A stretch of 64,000 nucleotides of DNA, taken from the NCBI RefSeq assembly GCF_001457025.1, contig NZ_KQ758599.1, positions 62,001 through 126,000 of the forward strand, read 5' to 3'. Every line of letters starts with the position of its first letter. The first letter of the stretch is position 1. The stretch comes from Pseudarthrobacter enclensis (GTDB taxonomy: Bacteria; Actinomycetota; Actinomycetes; Actinomycetales; Micrococcaceae). The notes beneath the pieces were generated by a model that saw only the letters and a list, made by a program, of their open reading frames with translations, had not been told where the DNA came from and ran no database searches. This document shows positions 17,773 to 26,032 of this stretch, piece after piece. Made by a program: the position numbers and the translations under genes.

Positions 17773-18713
17773 GCGCCATCAGTGAGCTGAGCTCCCTTAG
17801 CCGGAAAAAGGGCAAGGCCACCGCTGAGGAGAAGAAGGCCAACGGCCGGGACAACAAGGCCGCCTACATCTTCCTGTTGCCGTGGCTGGTTGGCCTGGTG
17901 GCCATCACCATCGGCCCGATGCTGATGTCCCTGTATCTGTCCTTTACTGACTACAACCTGCTGCAGCCGCCGGAATGGACCGGCGCGGACAACTTCATCC
18001 GGATGCTCAGCGATGCCCGGCTGCACAACTCCCTGCGGGTGACGTTCACCTATGTGTTCATCGGTGTTCCTCTTCAGCTTGCGGTGGCGCTCCTGATTGC
18101 CTTGGTGCTGGATAAGGGCCTGCGCGGCCTGCCGTTCTATCGTTCGGTGTTCTACTTGCCATCCCTGCTGGGCGGTTCCGTGGCTGTTGCCATCCTCTGG
18201 AAGCAGATCTTCGGCACCACCGGCCTGGTGAACCAGGTCCTGGCGATGTTCGGGATCCAGGGTCCGGGCTGGATCTCGGATCCGGGCACGGCGCTGGGAT
18301 CGATCATCCTGCTGCACGTCTGGACGTTCGGGGCTCCGATGATCATCTTCCTGGCCGGCCTGCGGCAGATCCCCACCATGTACTACGAGGCTGCCAAGGT
18401 TGACGGTGCCACCACGATCCAGCAGTTCTGGCGGATCACGATGCCGATGCTGAGCCCGATCATCTTCTTCAACCTGGTGCTTCAGATCATCGGTTCGTTC
18501 CAGTCGTTCACGCAGGCGTTCATTGTCTCGGGCGGCAACGGCGGTCCCTCGGACTCCACCATGTTCTTCACCCTGTACCTGTACCAGAAGGGCTTCGGCC
18601 AGTTCGACATGGGATACGCGTCCGCCATGGCGTGGGTGCTGCTGCTCATCATCGGTGTCTTCACCGCCATCAACTTCATCGCTTCTAAGTATTGGGTTTT
18701 CTATGACGACTAA
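17769..18713 (+). CDS. ABC sugar transporter permease (MalF-like)
   Basis: Inner-membrane subunit of a CUT1 importer, 314 aa, with six predicted hydrophobic segments. Seen: IFLLPWLVGLVAITIGPMLM, the FTDYNLLQPPEW periplasmic loop, and the ATPase-contacting EAA loop YYEAAKVDGATTIQQFWRIT. The GTG start overlaps the stop of a short upstream frame that has strong ribosome-binding sites, suggesting coupling. It pairs with the next gene, which overlaps it by 11 nt. No ATPase gene is nearby, so a shared MsmK/MalK-type ATPase encoded elsewhere is likely. Confidence 0.92.
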   Translation: MSAISELSSLSRKKGKATAEEKKANGRDNKAAYIFLLPWLVGLVAITIGPMLMSLYLSFTDYNLLQPPEWTGADNFIRMLSDARLHNSLRVTFTYVFIGVPLQLAVALLIALVLDKGLRGLPFYRSVFYLPSLLGGSVAVAILWKQIFGTTGLVNQVLAMFGIQGPGWISDPGTALGSIILLHVWTFGAPMIIFLAGLRQIPTMYYEAAKVDGATTIQQFWRITMPMLSPIIFFNLVLQIIGSFQSFTQAFIVSGGNGGPSDSTMFFTLYLYQKGFGQFDMGYASAMAWVLLLIIGVFTAINFIASKYWVFYDD

Positions 18714-19644
18714 CCTGGAGACGCTGCCCGCCGCGGACAAGAAGTCCGCAGGAGCCGGCAAGCCTACGAACCACCGCAAGCCCCGCGAATCCCGCGGCAC
18801 CCTGGCCTTCAGCCGCGCGCAGCGGACCAAATCGCTGGTGAAGCATGCCATCCTGATCCTGGCCGGCGGGCTGATGATCTACCCGCTGCTGTGGATGGTT
18901 GTCTCATCCCTGCGGCCCAACGAGCTGATCTTCCGCGAACCGGGCCTGTGGCTGGAAAGCCTGGAGATGAGCAACTACACCTCCGGCTGGTCCGCGCTGA
19001 CCCACCCGTTCGGCCACTATATGATCAACTCCGCTGTGGTGGTGATCGGATCCATCCTGGGAAACCTGATCTCCTGCTCCATGGCCGCCTACGCCTTCGC
19101 ACGCCTGCAGTTCACCGGCAAGAAGCTGTTCTTCGGCATCATGCTGCTGACCATCATGCTGCCGTTCCATGTCATCATCGTGCCGCAGTACATCCTGTTC
19201 TCGCAGATCGGCTGGGTCAACACGTTCTGGCCGCTGATCGTGCCCAAGCTGCTGGCCACGGACGCGTTCTTCGTCTTCCTGATGGTGCAGTTCATCCGCG
19301 GCATCCCGAAGGAACTCGACGAGGCAGCCCGCATCGACGGCGCCGGCCACCCGCGCATCTTCCTGCGCGTTATCCTTCCGCTGATGGTCCCGGCCCTGGC
19401 CACCACCACCATCTTCACGTTCATCTGGACCTGGAACGACTTCTTCGGCGCCCTGATCTACCTCACGGACCCCGACATGTTCACCGTCCCCGTGGCCCTG
19501 CGCGCCTTCGTGGACTCCCAGTCCGCCACCAGCTGGGGCTCACTGTTCGCCATGTCCATCGTGTCCCTGCTCCCGGTGTTCCTGGTGTTCCTCTTCGGCC
19601 AGCGGTTCCTTATCAAGGGCATCGCCACCACCGGCATCAAATAA
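18703..19644 (+). CDS. ABC sugar transporter permease (MalG-like)
   Basis: Second membrane subunit of the importer, 313 aa. A hydrophilic ~45-residue N-terminus precedes AILILAGGLMIYPLLWMVV. Later come PFHVIIVPQYILFSQIGWVN and the EAA loop DEAARIDGAGHPRIFLRVIL. The ATG at 18703 lies inside the end of the preceding permease gene (11-nt overlap), which fixes the start. A strong hairpin terminator follows, so the downstream binding-protein gene has its own promoter. Confidence 0.92.
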   Translation: MTTNLETLPAADKKSAGAGKPTNHRKPRESRGTLAFSRAQRTKSLVKHAILILAGGLMIYPLLWMVVSSLRPNELIFREPGLWLESLEMSNYTSGWSALTHPFGHYMINSAVVVIGSILGNLISCSMAAYAFARLQFTGKKLFFGIMLLTIMLPFHVIIVPQYILFSQIGWVNTFWPLIVPKLLATDAFFVFLMVQFIRGIPKELDEAARIDGAGHPRIFLRVILPLMVPALATTTIFTFIWTWNDFFGALIYLTDPDMFTVPVALRAFVDSQSATSWGSLFAMSIVSLLPVFLVFLFGQRFLIKGIATTGIK

Positions 19645-19709
19645 CCGCCTCCGGCAGCTCCCTCGGCATCTCGTCCAGGAACGGCTGCGCCAGGCCTGCG
19701 GTACTTTGG

Positions 19710-19736
19710 AACGGCCCGCCCCTGCGGCGGGCCGTT
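19710..19736 (+). terminator. Intrinsic terminator after permease pair
   Basis: An 11-bp perfect stem, AACGGCCCGCC / GGCGGGCCGTT, with a 5-nt loop. The 3' side continues TCGCCGTTTC, a weak T-run. Confidence 0.75.
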
Positions 19737-19784
19737 CGCCGTTTCGGCGCAATCGAATCGAGACAAACTTCTTCCGCAGACATC

Positions 19785-19813
19785 TTGTTCTACAAGTTGT
19801 GCACTTGTAGCAT
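19785..19813 (+). promoter_or_regulatory. Promoter with 21-bp inverted repeat in the spacer
   Basis: TTGTTC (19785-19790), a 17-bp spacer, then TAGCAT (19808-19813). The spacer is almost filled by an inverted repeat with 8-bp perfect arms, CTACAAGT and ACTTGTAG, around TGTGC (19790-19810). It differs from both LacI box classes, so a third regulator is implied. A type-A box follows immediately downstream. Confidence 0.55.
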
Positions 19814-19821
19814 TGGACTTA

Positions 19822-19833
19822 GAAAGCGCTTTC
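19822..19833. promoter_or_regulatory. LacI-type operator (type A)
   Basis: GAAAGCGCTTTC, a perfect 12-bp palindrome located near the expected transcription start of the binding-protein gene. Confidence 0.7.
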
Positions 19834-19880
19834 CCGCAAACATCATCCCCGCATCAGATCAACGAAGATCGGAGTTCCCC

Positions 19881-21236
19881 GTGCCGCTTTTCCCGCGACC
19901 TGCGACTGGCAGCCAGTCCGCAGGGTCTTCCCCCTCCGGCCCAACCCGGCGCTTCCGCAAGGCCGGCGTCGTTGCCGCCGCGGCCGCCGCCGTCATGGCC
20001 CTGAGTGCCTGTGGCGGAGGTTCCTCGCCGCAGAGCGCTGACGGAACCGTCGAACTGCGGTTCTCCTGGTGGGGCGGCGACAAGCGCGCCCAGCTGACCC
20101 AGGAAGCCATCAAGCAGTTCGAAGCCGAAAACCCCAAGATCAAGATCAAGCCCGAGTTCGGCGACTGGAGCGGCTACTGGGACAAGCTGGCCACGCAGGT
20201 CGCTGCCAACGACGCCCCGGACATCATCCAGATGGACGAAAAGTACATCACCGAATACTCGACGCGCGGCGCCCTGCTGGACCTGTCCAAATACGACATC
20301 GACACGTCCAAGCTGGATGAGGCGGCCCTGAACGCCGGCAAGGGCGAAGACGGCCTGACCGGTATCCCCGCAGGCATCAACGCGGCCACCATCCTGGCCA
20401 ACCCGAAGGTCTTCGAAGCGGCCGGCGTGCCGTTGCCGGATGACTCCACGTGGACCTGGGAGGACTTCGGCCGGATTGCTGCCGAGGTGACGGAAAAGTC
20501 GCCCAAGGGCACTTACGGCGCGGCCGCCTACGGAACCGACGAAGCCTCGCTCGGGGTCTGGCTCCGGCAGAACGGCAAATCCCTCTACACCTCCGACGGC
20601 AAGCTCGGCTTCGAGCCCGGCGACATCGCGGAGTGGTGGGCTTTCCTGAAGGACTTGAGCAAGAACAAGGCTGTTCCCACTGCCTCCGAGGTGGTCGAGG
20701 CTGAGGCCGCGCCACTGGACCAGAGCGGCCTCGCCACGGGCAAGAACGGCATGGCGTTCTGGTGGTCAAACCAGGCCCCGGCCCTCGAAAAAGCCTCCGG
20801 TGCTGACCTGAAGATCCTGCGTTTCCCCACCAAGACGGGCAAGGCTGAAGACGCCGGGCTCTGGTACAAAGCGTCCCAGTTCTGGTCCGCTTCGTCCAGG
20901 ACCAAGCACCCCGAAGAGACCGCCAAGTTCATCAACTTCCTGACCAACAACGTCAAGGCCGGCGAGACCCTCCTGGCAGACCGCGGCGTCTACCCCAACT
21001 CCGACGTCCGCGCAGCGATCGAACCCAAGCTCACCCCGGCAGACGTCAAGGTGGTCAAGTTCATCGACCAGATCAAGGACGAACTCGGCGAAGCCCCGGC
21101 CCCGCCGCCGAAGGGAGCAGGCGCCATCCAGGAGATCATCAAGCGGTACACCTCCGAGGTGCTCTTCGAACGGCTGTCCACCGATGAGGCGGGCAAGAAG
21201 GCAGTGGACGAAATGAAGTCCGCAATCAGCAGCTGA
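19881..21236 (+). CDS. ABC sugar transporter substrate-binding lipoprotein (CUT1)
   Basis: Solute-binding protein, 451 aa. The start is the GTG at 19881 with GGAG upstream. The N-terminus is long (MPLFPRPATGSQSAG...) with an RRFRK cluster before a hydrophobic Ala-rich stretch and the lipobox MALSAC. Mature features are ELRFSWWGGDKRAQLTQEAI, KIKPEFGDWSGYWDKLATQV and NDAPDIIQMDEKY. It is closely paralogous to the protein at 31301, which shares the GDWSGYWDKLATQVA block and the end region. It sits downstream of the permease pair but behind a terminator and its own promoter, so its expression is separately controlled. Confidence 0.9.
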   Translation: MPLFPRPATGSQSAGSSPSGPTRRFRKAGVVAAAAAAVMALSACGGGSSPQSADGTVELRFSWWGGDKRAQLTQEAIKQFEAENPKIKIKPEFGDWSGYWDKLATQVAANDAPDIIQMDEKYITEYSTRGALLDLSKYDIDTSKLDEAALNAGKGEDGLTGIPAGINAATILANPKVFEAAGVPLPDDSTWTWEDFGRIAAEVTEKSPKGTYGAAAYGTDEASLGVWLRQNGKSLYTSDGKLGFEPGDIAEWWAFLKDLSKNKAVPTASEVVEAEAAPLDQSGLATGKNGMAFWWSNQAPALEKASGADLKILRFPTKTGKAEDAGLWYKASQFWSASSRTKHPEETAKFINFLTNNVKAGETLLADRGVYPNSDVRAAIEPKLTPADVKVVKFIDQIKDELGEAPAPPPKGAGAIQEIIKRYTSEVLFERLSTDEAGKKAVDEMKSAISS

Positions 21237-21317
21237 TTCCAGATCTCACACCGCCAACACGGCTCCGGACAGCCCGGCAGGAAGCCTCCTCCGGCCAGGC
21301 GTCCGACGGCGGGTGGC

Positions 21318-21366
21318 AGCTCCGCCCCGGCAGGAACCTTGGGTTCCTCCCGGGGCGGAGCTGTTT
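21318..21366. terminator. Strong hairpin terminator
   Basis: A long stem, AGCTCCGCCCCGG / CCGGGGCGGAGCT, capped by an inner GGAACC/GGTTCC stem. The plus strand continues GTTTAA. It lies between the binding-protein gene and the convergent acetyltransferase remnant. Confidence 0.8.
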
Positions 21367-21879
21367 AAGCAGGAGGGTGCGCGGCTCTGGTGCGGGTCAT
21401 CGCAGCTCGTGGCCAGTCTGCCAGGCCGTGCCGTTCCTCGCGCTCCATGACATCCTGCAGCCAGGAGGGGACCTCCGTGGCGGGAAGATGCCTGAAGTCG
21501 AGCCGCTCGTAATAGGGCGCGTTCCATGGAACATCCCTGAACGTCGTCAGGGACAGGCGCTCAAGTCCCTGTTCCGCCGCCCAGTGGTCCACGTGCCCGA
21601 TCAGGGCTGCACCGATACCGCGGCGGCCGTGGTCCGGATGCACGGTGACCTGTTCGATGTGGGCCCAACCGCCGTGCACCTCGACCAGGATGTAGCCGAC
21701 GGCGTCGCCCTCCGGTCCGGCTGCCACCCAAGCAGTCCCGCCCGCCATATAGCTTTGCAGTTGTTCAGCTGTGGGTCATCAGCGATGGCGTCCATTCCTA
21801 TGCCGCGGAAGAGTTCCCCGGCAGCCCTCTCAATCTCCTGGAGGTGCCGTAGGTCTGCTGTGGTGGCAGGTCGGATCAT
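21365..21879 (-). pseudogene. GNAT-family N-acetyltransferase, frameshifted
   Basis: Two adjacent frames together make one GNAT protein. The N-terminal frame from the ATG at 21879 reads MIRPATTADLRHLQEIERAA and IGMDAIADDP. The C-terminal frame, down to 21365, reads AEQLQSYMAGGTAWVAAGP, VGYILVEVHGGWAHIEQVTV, the acetyl-CoA loop HPDHGRRGIGAALI and PYYERLDFRHLP. The switch falls near 21765-21775; one missing or extra base there restores a ~170-aa product. GATACT six bases before the ATG suggests a leaderless start. A recent pseudogene or a sequence error are both possible; the C-terminal codon use still looks coding. Confidence 0.78.
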
Positions 21880-21994
21880 CAGTCCAGTATCCGCCCACGG
21901 TCCCGGCGCCAACGGGGTGCGCGCCGTCAAGGTGCCCCCGCGCGGACGGCCCGTCCCAACACTTGGACCGATGGCCGCTGGAGCCTGCTGGCCG

Positions 21995-23476
21995 TCAACG
22001 CCGGAGCCACCGATGGCCTGGCCCGTGCTGGAACATGACGGTTCCGCCTGCCTGCAGCCGCTTTCTTGTCATTGCCGGCCAGCACCGTTTCGGCCGGTTG
22101 TGTCTGTGCTGTCTGTGCTGGCTGTGTTTCGGAGGGCAGGTTTTTGGTGGGCAGTGTTCCAGGGAGTGGTGGGGCTGTGGACTGATAGGTGTGGCCGGTG
22201 GGGGTGCGGAGTTGGACGGTATGGCGGCCGGTGGTGCCTGTGCCTGAGCTGGTGGGGAGTGGTTTGGTTGTCCAGCCGGGGGTTTTTTGGTGTGGTTGCA
22301 GGCTTCGCAGAGTCCTTGGCCGTTTTCGGTGGTGGTCCTGCCGCCGTGGTGCCAGGCGGTGATGTGGTCGTGGTGGCGGATGGGCGCGTCGCAGTACGGG
22401 GTGCGGCAGGTGTCGTCGCGAATGTGGAGTAAGCGACTGAGCCTTGGCGGGAAGAGCCGGGCTTTGGAGTCCATCGCGATCAGGTCCCCGGTGCCGGGCG
22501 CGGTGTACAGCCGCCGGACCCAGAGATCCAGGGCCGGGGCGGGGCCACTGGCGGGGTGGGGCGGGTACGCCGGGTCAGGCGAAGGGTTTCCGGTGGGTGC
22601 CGGGCGAGGCGGCTGCCCCGTGTTGCCGCCCCGGGCCGTTCCAGTGATGAGGGTCCGGGCTGTTTCTGCGGGGATGATGCCGTAGCCCGGGAGCCGTGCG
22701 GGTTCGCCGTCACCTTGGAGGAGGGTGCGGTCGGTCATGATGAGCTGGAGTTCGATACCCGTGATCCCGCCCGGGGTTCCGGTGAGCCGCTCGACGAGGG
22801 TGTCCGCCATGACCTGCCCCCTCGAACGCGCGTCGCCGGTGGCGCGGCGGGTGTCCGCTTCCTTATTGAGTGCGGCATACGCGGCGACGCCGTCGGCCAC
22901 GGGGAGCAGTGCGGTCAGATAGGTCATGGTGTCCGGTGCCGGGCGCAGGCTCACGGTCCGTTCGTTCACCGCCTTGGCCGCCCGCCGCGCCACCGACGCC
23001 GGATCGCACCGGTACGCGGCGGCCTTAACAGCAGAGGTGATGGCCCGGTCCCCGGAGCCCTGGAACGTCCCGGTGTCGGCGGCGAGTTCCTCATCGACCG
23101 CCGCCCGGTCTTCCGGGGACAGGCAGATCGTTTCCCGCACGATGAGGGTGGTGCGCCATTCGTTCAACTGCCCGGCGCGGAACGCGGCGAGGGTGTGGGG
23201 CATCCCGGTGAGGGTTCTAGCCAAACCCAGCAGCTTTCCGCCGCGGGCCGGGGACTCCCGCCGCGCCAACGCTACCTGCGCCGCCACCCCTGCCCCGACC
23301 TGATCGGCGGGCACTCCGGCGGCGGCCAGGGATTTCAGGTCCTCCAGCAACCGGAGTTGATCGATCATCCCGGCCGCATCGGCAGCGACCGGCGCGTTGT
23401 CGAGCAGCCCGACGATGCGGGCAAGGGGCTCAAACCCCGTCACCGTGTCCTCAGCCAGCCCCAACACCGCTTCCAT
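21995..23476 (-). CDS. DUF222 / HNH endonuclease-domain protein (13E12-type)
   Basis: Member of the actinobacterial 13E12 repeat family, 493 aa. Residues ~1-290 form the DUF222 helical region (e.g. [39 protein letters not shown]). A Pro-rich linker follows, then an HNH nuclease motif: [40 protein letters not shown]. The C-terminus (~80 aa) is Pro/His/Arg-rich and low in complexity. These genes occur in many copies per genome and are suspected to be mobile or selfish; the biological role is not settled. The ATG at 23476 is preferred over a TTG two codons upstream. It lies as an insertion-like unit inside the sugar island. Confidence 0.87.
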   Translation of the reverse strand: MEAVLGLAEDTVTGFEPLARIVGLLDNAPVAADAAGMIDQLRLLEDLKSLAAAGVPADQVGAGVAAQVALARRESPARGGKLLGLARTLTGMPHTLAAFRAGQLNEWRTTLIVRETICLSPEDRAAVDEELAADTGTFQGSGDRAITSAVKAAAYRCDPASVARRAAKAVNERTVSLRPAPDTMTYLTALLPVADGVAAYAALNKEADTRRATGDARSRGQVMADTLVERLTGTPGGITGIELQLIMTDRTLLQGDGEPARLPGYGIIPAETARTLITGTARGGNTGQPPRPAPTGNPSPDPAYPPHPASGPAPALDLWVRRLYTAPGTGDLIAMDSKARLFPPRLSRLLHIRDDTCRTPYCDAPIRHHDHITAWHHGGRTTTENGQGLCEACNHTKKPPAGQPNHSPPAQAQAPPAAIPSNSAPPPATPISPQPHHSLEHCPPKTCPPKHSQHRQHRHNRPKRCWPAMTRKRLQAGGTVMFQHGPGHRWLRR

Positions 23477-23614
23477 GACCAAAGTCTTCCACCACCCACT
23501 GACATTCCCGTCGGCCTAAAACCCGTATGTGGAAAACGTTGGGAACGGAAGGCGCGGCCATGCCAGAAGAGCAGGACGATCTCAGGAAGCGCTTCAGTTC
23601 ACCGCTGGAAACAG

Positions 23615-23734
23615 CTACGCGTCCGGGGCGTCATCGTGCTTCAGCGGTTCTTCCCTGCTCCAGCCGAAGACCTCAGCGGCGGCCTCCACGACGGCCTGAA
23701 TCACAGCCCCAAGTGCTTCCAGGAAGACCGACAT
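23615..23734 (-). CDS. Candidate 39-aa leaderless small protein
   Basis: Short frame beginning MSVFLEALGAVIQAVVEAAA and ending EEPLKHDDAPDA: a hydrophobic, helix-forming N-terminal half and an acidic tail. Third codon positions are strongly G/C, as in real genes here. On the minus strand TTGGCA (23769-23764), a 17-bp spacer and TATCGG (23746-23741) end six bases before the ATG, a good promoter for a leaderless transcript. It lies just downstream of the GH42 gene and its hairpin. No family recognised; it could be a small membrane-associated peptide. Confidence 0.5.
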   Translation of the reverse strand: MSVFLEALGAVIQAVVEAAAEVFGWSREEPLKHDDAPDA

Positions 23735-23780
23735 GCGGCCCCGATACGACGCCGGAAATGGGCTGCCAAGACCCGCTCCG

Positions 23781-23817
23781 ACGACCGGCGCCCCCGGGAA
23801 GGAGGCGCCGGCGTCGT
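23781..23817. terminator. Hairpin after GH42 gene, likely terminator
   Basis: ACGAC-CGGCGCC pairs with GGCGCCG-GC-GTCGT around a short loop; the 7-bp GC core is perfect and there is one bulge. No T-run follows on either strand, so termination is less certain. Confidence 0.5.
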
Positions 23818-23840
23818 GCAACTCCTGGAACTGAAGCGGC

Positions 23841-25856
23841 TTAACCCTCCGCAATCACCGCCACGCTGCCCGCGGGCACGGACCCGGCAAACGGCTCGCC
23901 AGTCAGAAGGTCCGTCCCGGTGGCGGCGACGGACGCGGACGCGCGGGTGTGGTTGATGGCGAACAGGAAGCTCCTGCCGTCGGGCAGGCGGCGTCGTACC
24001 ACTTCCACGCCGGGATCGGCGGAGGTGACAGGGGAGACACCGGACTCGGCGAGCAGCCGGTCCACCAGCGCGTCGATGCCGTCGCGGTCCGGGAAGGTGG
24101 ACAGGTACCAGGCAGCACCGTCGCCCACGGCCCGCCGGGTCAGGGCGGGCACGCCGTCCAAGGGGTACTCCGTGAGCTTCTGTACCGCATCGGCGCCCGC
24201 CAGCTGGACGTGTTCGCTCCAGATGGTGGACACGGTACCGTCGTCCAGTTTTAGCTGCGACCCCGCGAGCAGCGGGTGGAACTCCTCCACCCGAACGCCC
24301 AGGAGGTCGCGGAACGCGCCCGGATAGCCGCCCAGGCGCACGTGGTCCTGCGGGTCCACGATGCCACTGAAGTAGCTGACCAGGACGGTGGCGCCGGCGG
24401 ATGCGGCAGCGGCGATGTTGGCGGCGGAGTCATCGGACACGGCATACAGCGTGCAGACGAGCACCAGGTCGTAGTTCCCCAGCGGCCCGGACGGATGGAC
24501 GAGGTCCACGGAGATGCCCTTCAGGACCAGCGACCGGTGGAACGCCCGCAGCAGGTCCAGGTACTTCACGTCGACGCTGGGCTTGGAATCGATCTCGGCG
24601 GCCCACCAGGCTTCGTAATCGAACACGATGGCCACCCGGGACTCCACCCGGGAACCGCGCACGGGCTCGAGCAGCTTCAGCGCCGCCCCCAGGTCCACCA
24701 CCTCGCGCCACACCCTCGAATCAGTCCCCGCGTGCGGCACCATGGCCGAGTGGAACTTTTCCGACCCGGCGAAGCTCTGCCGCCACTGGAAGAACATCAC
24801 CGCATCCGCGCCGCGGGCCACGTGAGACAGGGAGTTGCGGAGCATTTCGCCGGGCATCTTCGGCTGGTTGCGCGGCTGCCAGTTCACGGCCGACGTCGAA
24901 TGTTCCATCAGGATCCACGGCTCACCTCCCGCGATGCCGCGGGTGAGGTCCGCGCTGAACGCGAGTTCCAGATGCCGCTCGGGGTCGGCGGCCACGAGGT
25001 AGTGGTCGTTGGCGATGACGTCCAGGTCCTTGGCCCAGTCAAAGTAGTCCATGGACTTGGTGGCGCTGGAGGCCATCAGGTTGGTGGTGCACGGAATGCC
25101 GGGGGTCACCTCCCGCAGGACCGCCACCAGCTCCCGGTAGTAGTCCATCAGCGCCCAGGAGTTGAAGCGCTGGAAGTCTAGCTGCTGGCCCGGGTTCAGG
25201 GTGGAAGGGGCGACGGCGGGCGGCAGGATTTCGTCGAACGAGGCGTAGTTCTGGCTCCAGAATGCCGTGCCCCAGGACGCGTTCAGGGCCTCGATGCTGC
25301 CGTAGCGGCGCTCCAGCCAGCCCCGGAACGCCGCGGCGTCCTCCTCACCGTAGAACTCGGACACATGACAACCAAGCTCATTGTCCACATGCCAAAGCGC
25401 CAGCGCCGGATGGTCCTTGTAGCGCTCGGCCAGGACCCGGGTGATGCCCGTTGCGTAGCGCCGGTACACGGCCGACGACGGCGTGTAGTGCCGCCGTGAG
25501 CCCGGTCCCAGCACGGTACCGTCCGCCGTGACGGGCAGGATCTCCGGGTGCCTGCGCACCAGCCAGGCCGGGGGAGCGGCGGTGGCGGTGGCCAGGGCCA
25601 CCTTGACGCCGATGTCCGCAAGGTTGTCCAGCACCTCATCGAGCCAGCCGAAATCGTAGTGCCCTTCGGACGGTTCCAGCAGCGCCCACGAGAAGATGCC
25701 CACGCTCAGGAAGTTCACGCCCGCCTCCTGCATCAGCTGCAGGTCCTCAAGCCGGACGCTGACCGGCCATTGTTCCGGGTTGTAGTCCCCGCCGAAGCCC
25801 AGGCCGTCGATGCTGCTCCAGACGCTGGCCGGACCGTTGTTTTCCTGCATTGCCAT
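23841..25856 (-). CDS. Beta-galactosidase, GH42
   Basis: Retaining glycoside hydrolase of family GH42, 671 aa, the usual length, with no signal peptide and so cytoplasmic. The N-terminus GFGGDYNPEQW is diagnostic. The acid/base Glu is residue ~160 in LWHVDNELG and the nucleophile Glu is residue ~318 in WILMEHSTSAVNWQPRN. A trimerisation domain and small C-terminal beta domain follow. In this locus it should remove beta-galactosyl units from imported galactan or rhamnogalacturonan side chains, as YesZ does in Bacillus. TAGGAG precedes the ATG. It is divergent from the next importer, sharing a regulatory region with one type-A and one type-B box. Confidence 0.93.
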   Translation of the reverse strand: MAMQENNGPASVWSSIDGLGFGGDYNPEQWPVSVRLEDLQLMQEAGVNFLSVGIFSWALLEPSEGHYDFGWLDEVLDNLADIGVKVALATATAAPPAWLVRRHPEILPVTADGTVLGPGSRRHYTPSSAVYRRYATGITRVLAERYKDHPALALWHVDNELGCHVSEFYGEEDAAAFRGWLERRYGSIEALNASWGTAFWSQNYASFDEILPPAVAPSTLNPGQQLDFQRFNSWALMDYYRELVAVLREVTPGIPCTTNLMASSATKSMDYFDWAKDLDVIANDHYLVAADPERHLELAFSADLTRGIAGGEPWILMEHSTSAVNWQPRNQPKMPGEMLRNSLSHVARGADAVMFFQWRQSFAGSEKFHSAMVPHAGTDSRVWREVVDLGAALKLLEPVRGSRVESRVAIVFDYEAWWAAEIDSKPSVDVKYLDLLRAFHRSLVLKGISVDLVHPSGPLGNYDLVLVCTLYAVSDDSAANIAAAASAGATVLVSYFSGIVDPQDHVRLGGYPGAFRDLLGVRVEEFHPLLAGSQLKLDDGTVSTIWSEHVQLAGADAVQKLTEYPLDGVPALTRRAVGDGAAWYLSTFPDRDGIDALVDRLLAESGVSPVTSADPGVEVVRRRLPDGRSFLFAINHTRASASVAATGTDLLTGEPFAGSVPAGSVAVIAEG

Positions 25857-25910
25857 GGGACTCCTATGTCTGCTGAACGAGTGGAAGGGGGTGGGAAGGC
25901 AGGGCGATTG

Positions 25911-25922
25911 GAAAACGCTTGC
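25911..25922. promoter_or_regulatory. LacI-type operator (type A, variant)
   Basis: GAAAACGCTTGC, one mismatch from the consensus, 55 bases upstream of the GH42 start codon. Confidence 0.55.
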
Positions 25923-25943
25923 CCAAAGTTCGGAATGCCGCTA

Positions 25944-25956
25944 TTGTATCGTTTCA
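25944..25956. promoter_or_regulatory. LacI-type operator (type B)
   Basis: TTGTATCGTTTCA, matching the boxes before the rhamnose operon. A loose CRP-like pair (TGTAA, six bases, TCACT) follows at 25965-25980. Confidence 0.55.
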
Positions 25957-26032
25957 GAAGCCGTGTAAGCCAGCTCACTACTCACGTTGTAGATGAGATC
26001 AGGGATTGCACACATTGAGCAAGGAGGCTCCC

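Noticed and set aside
23477..23614. Possible short gene between the DUF222 gene and the small protein
   Set aside because: Only short frames without start signals or composition support were visible.
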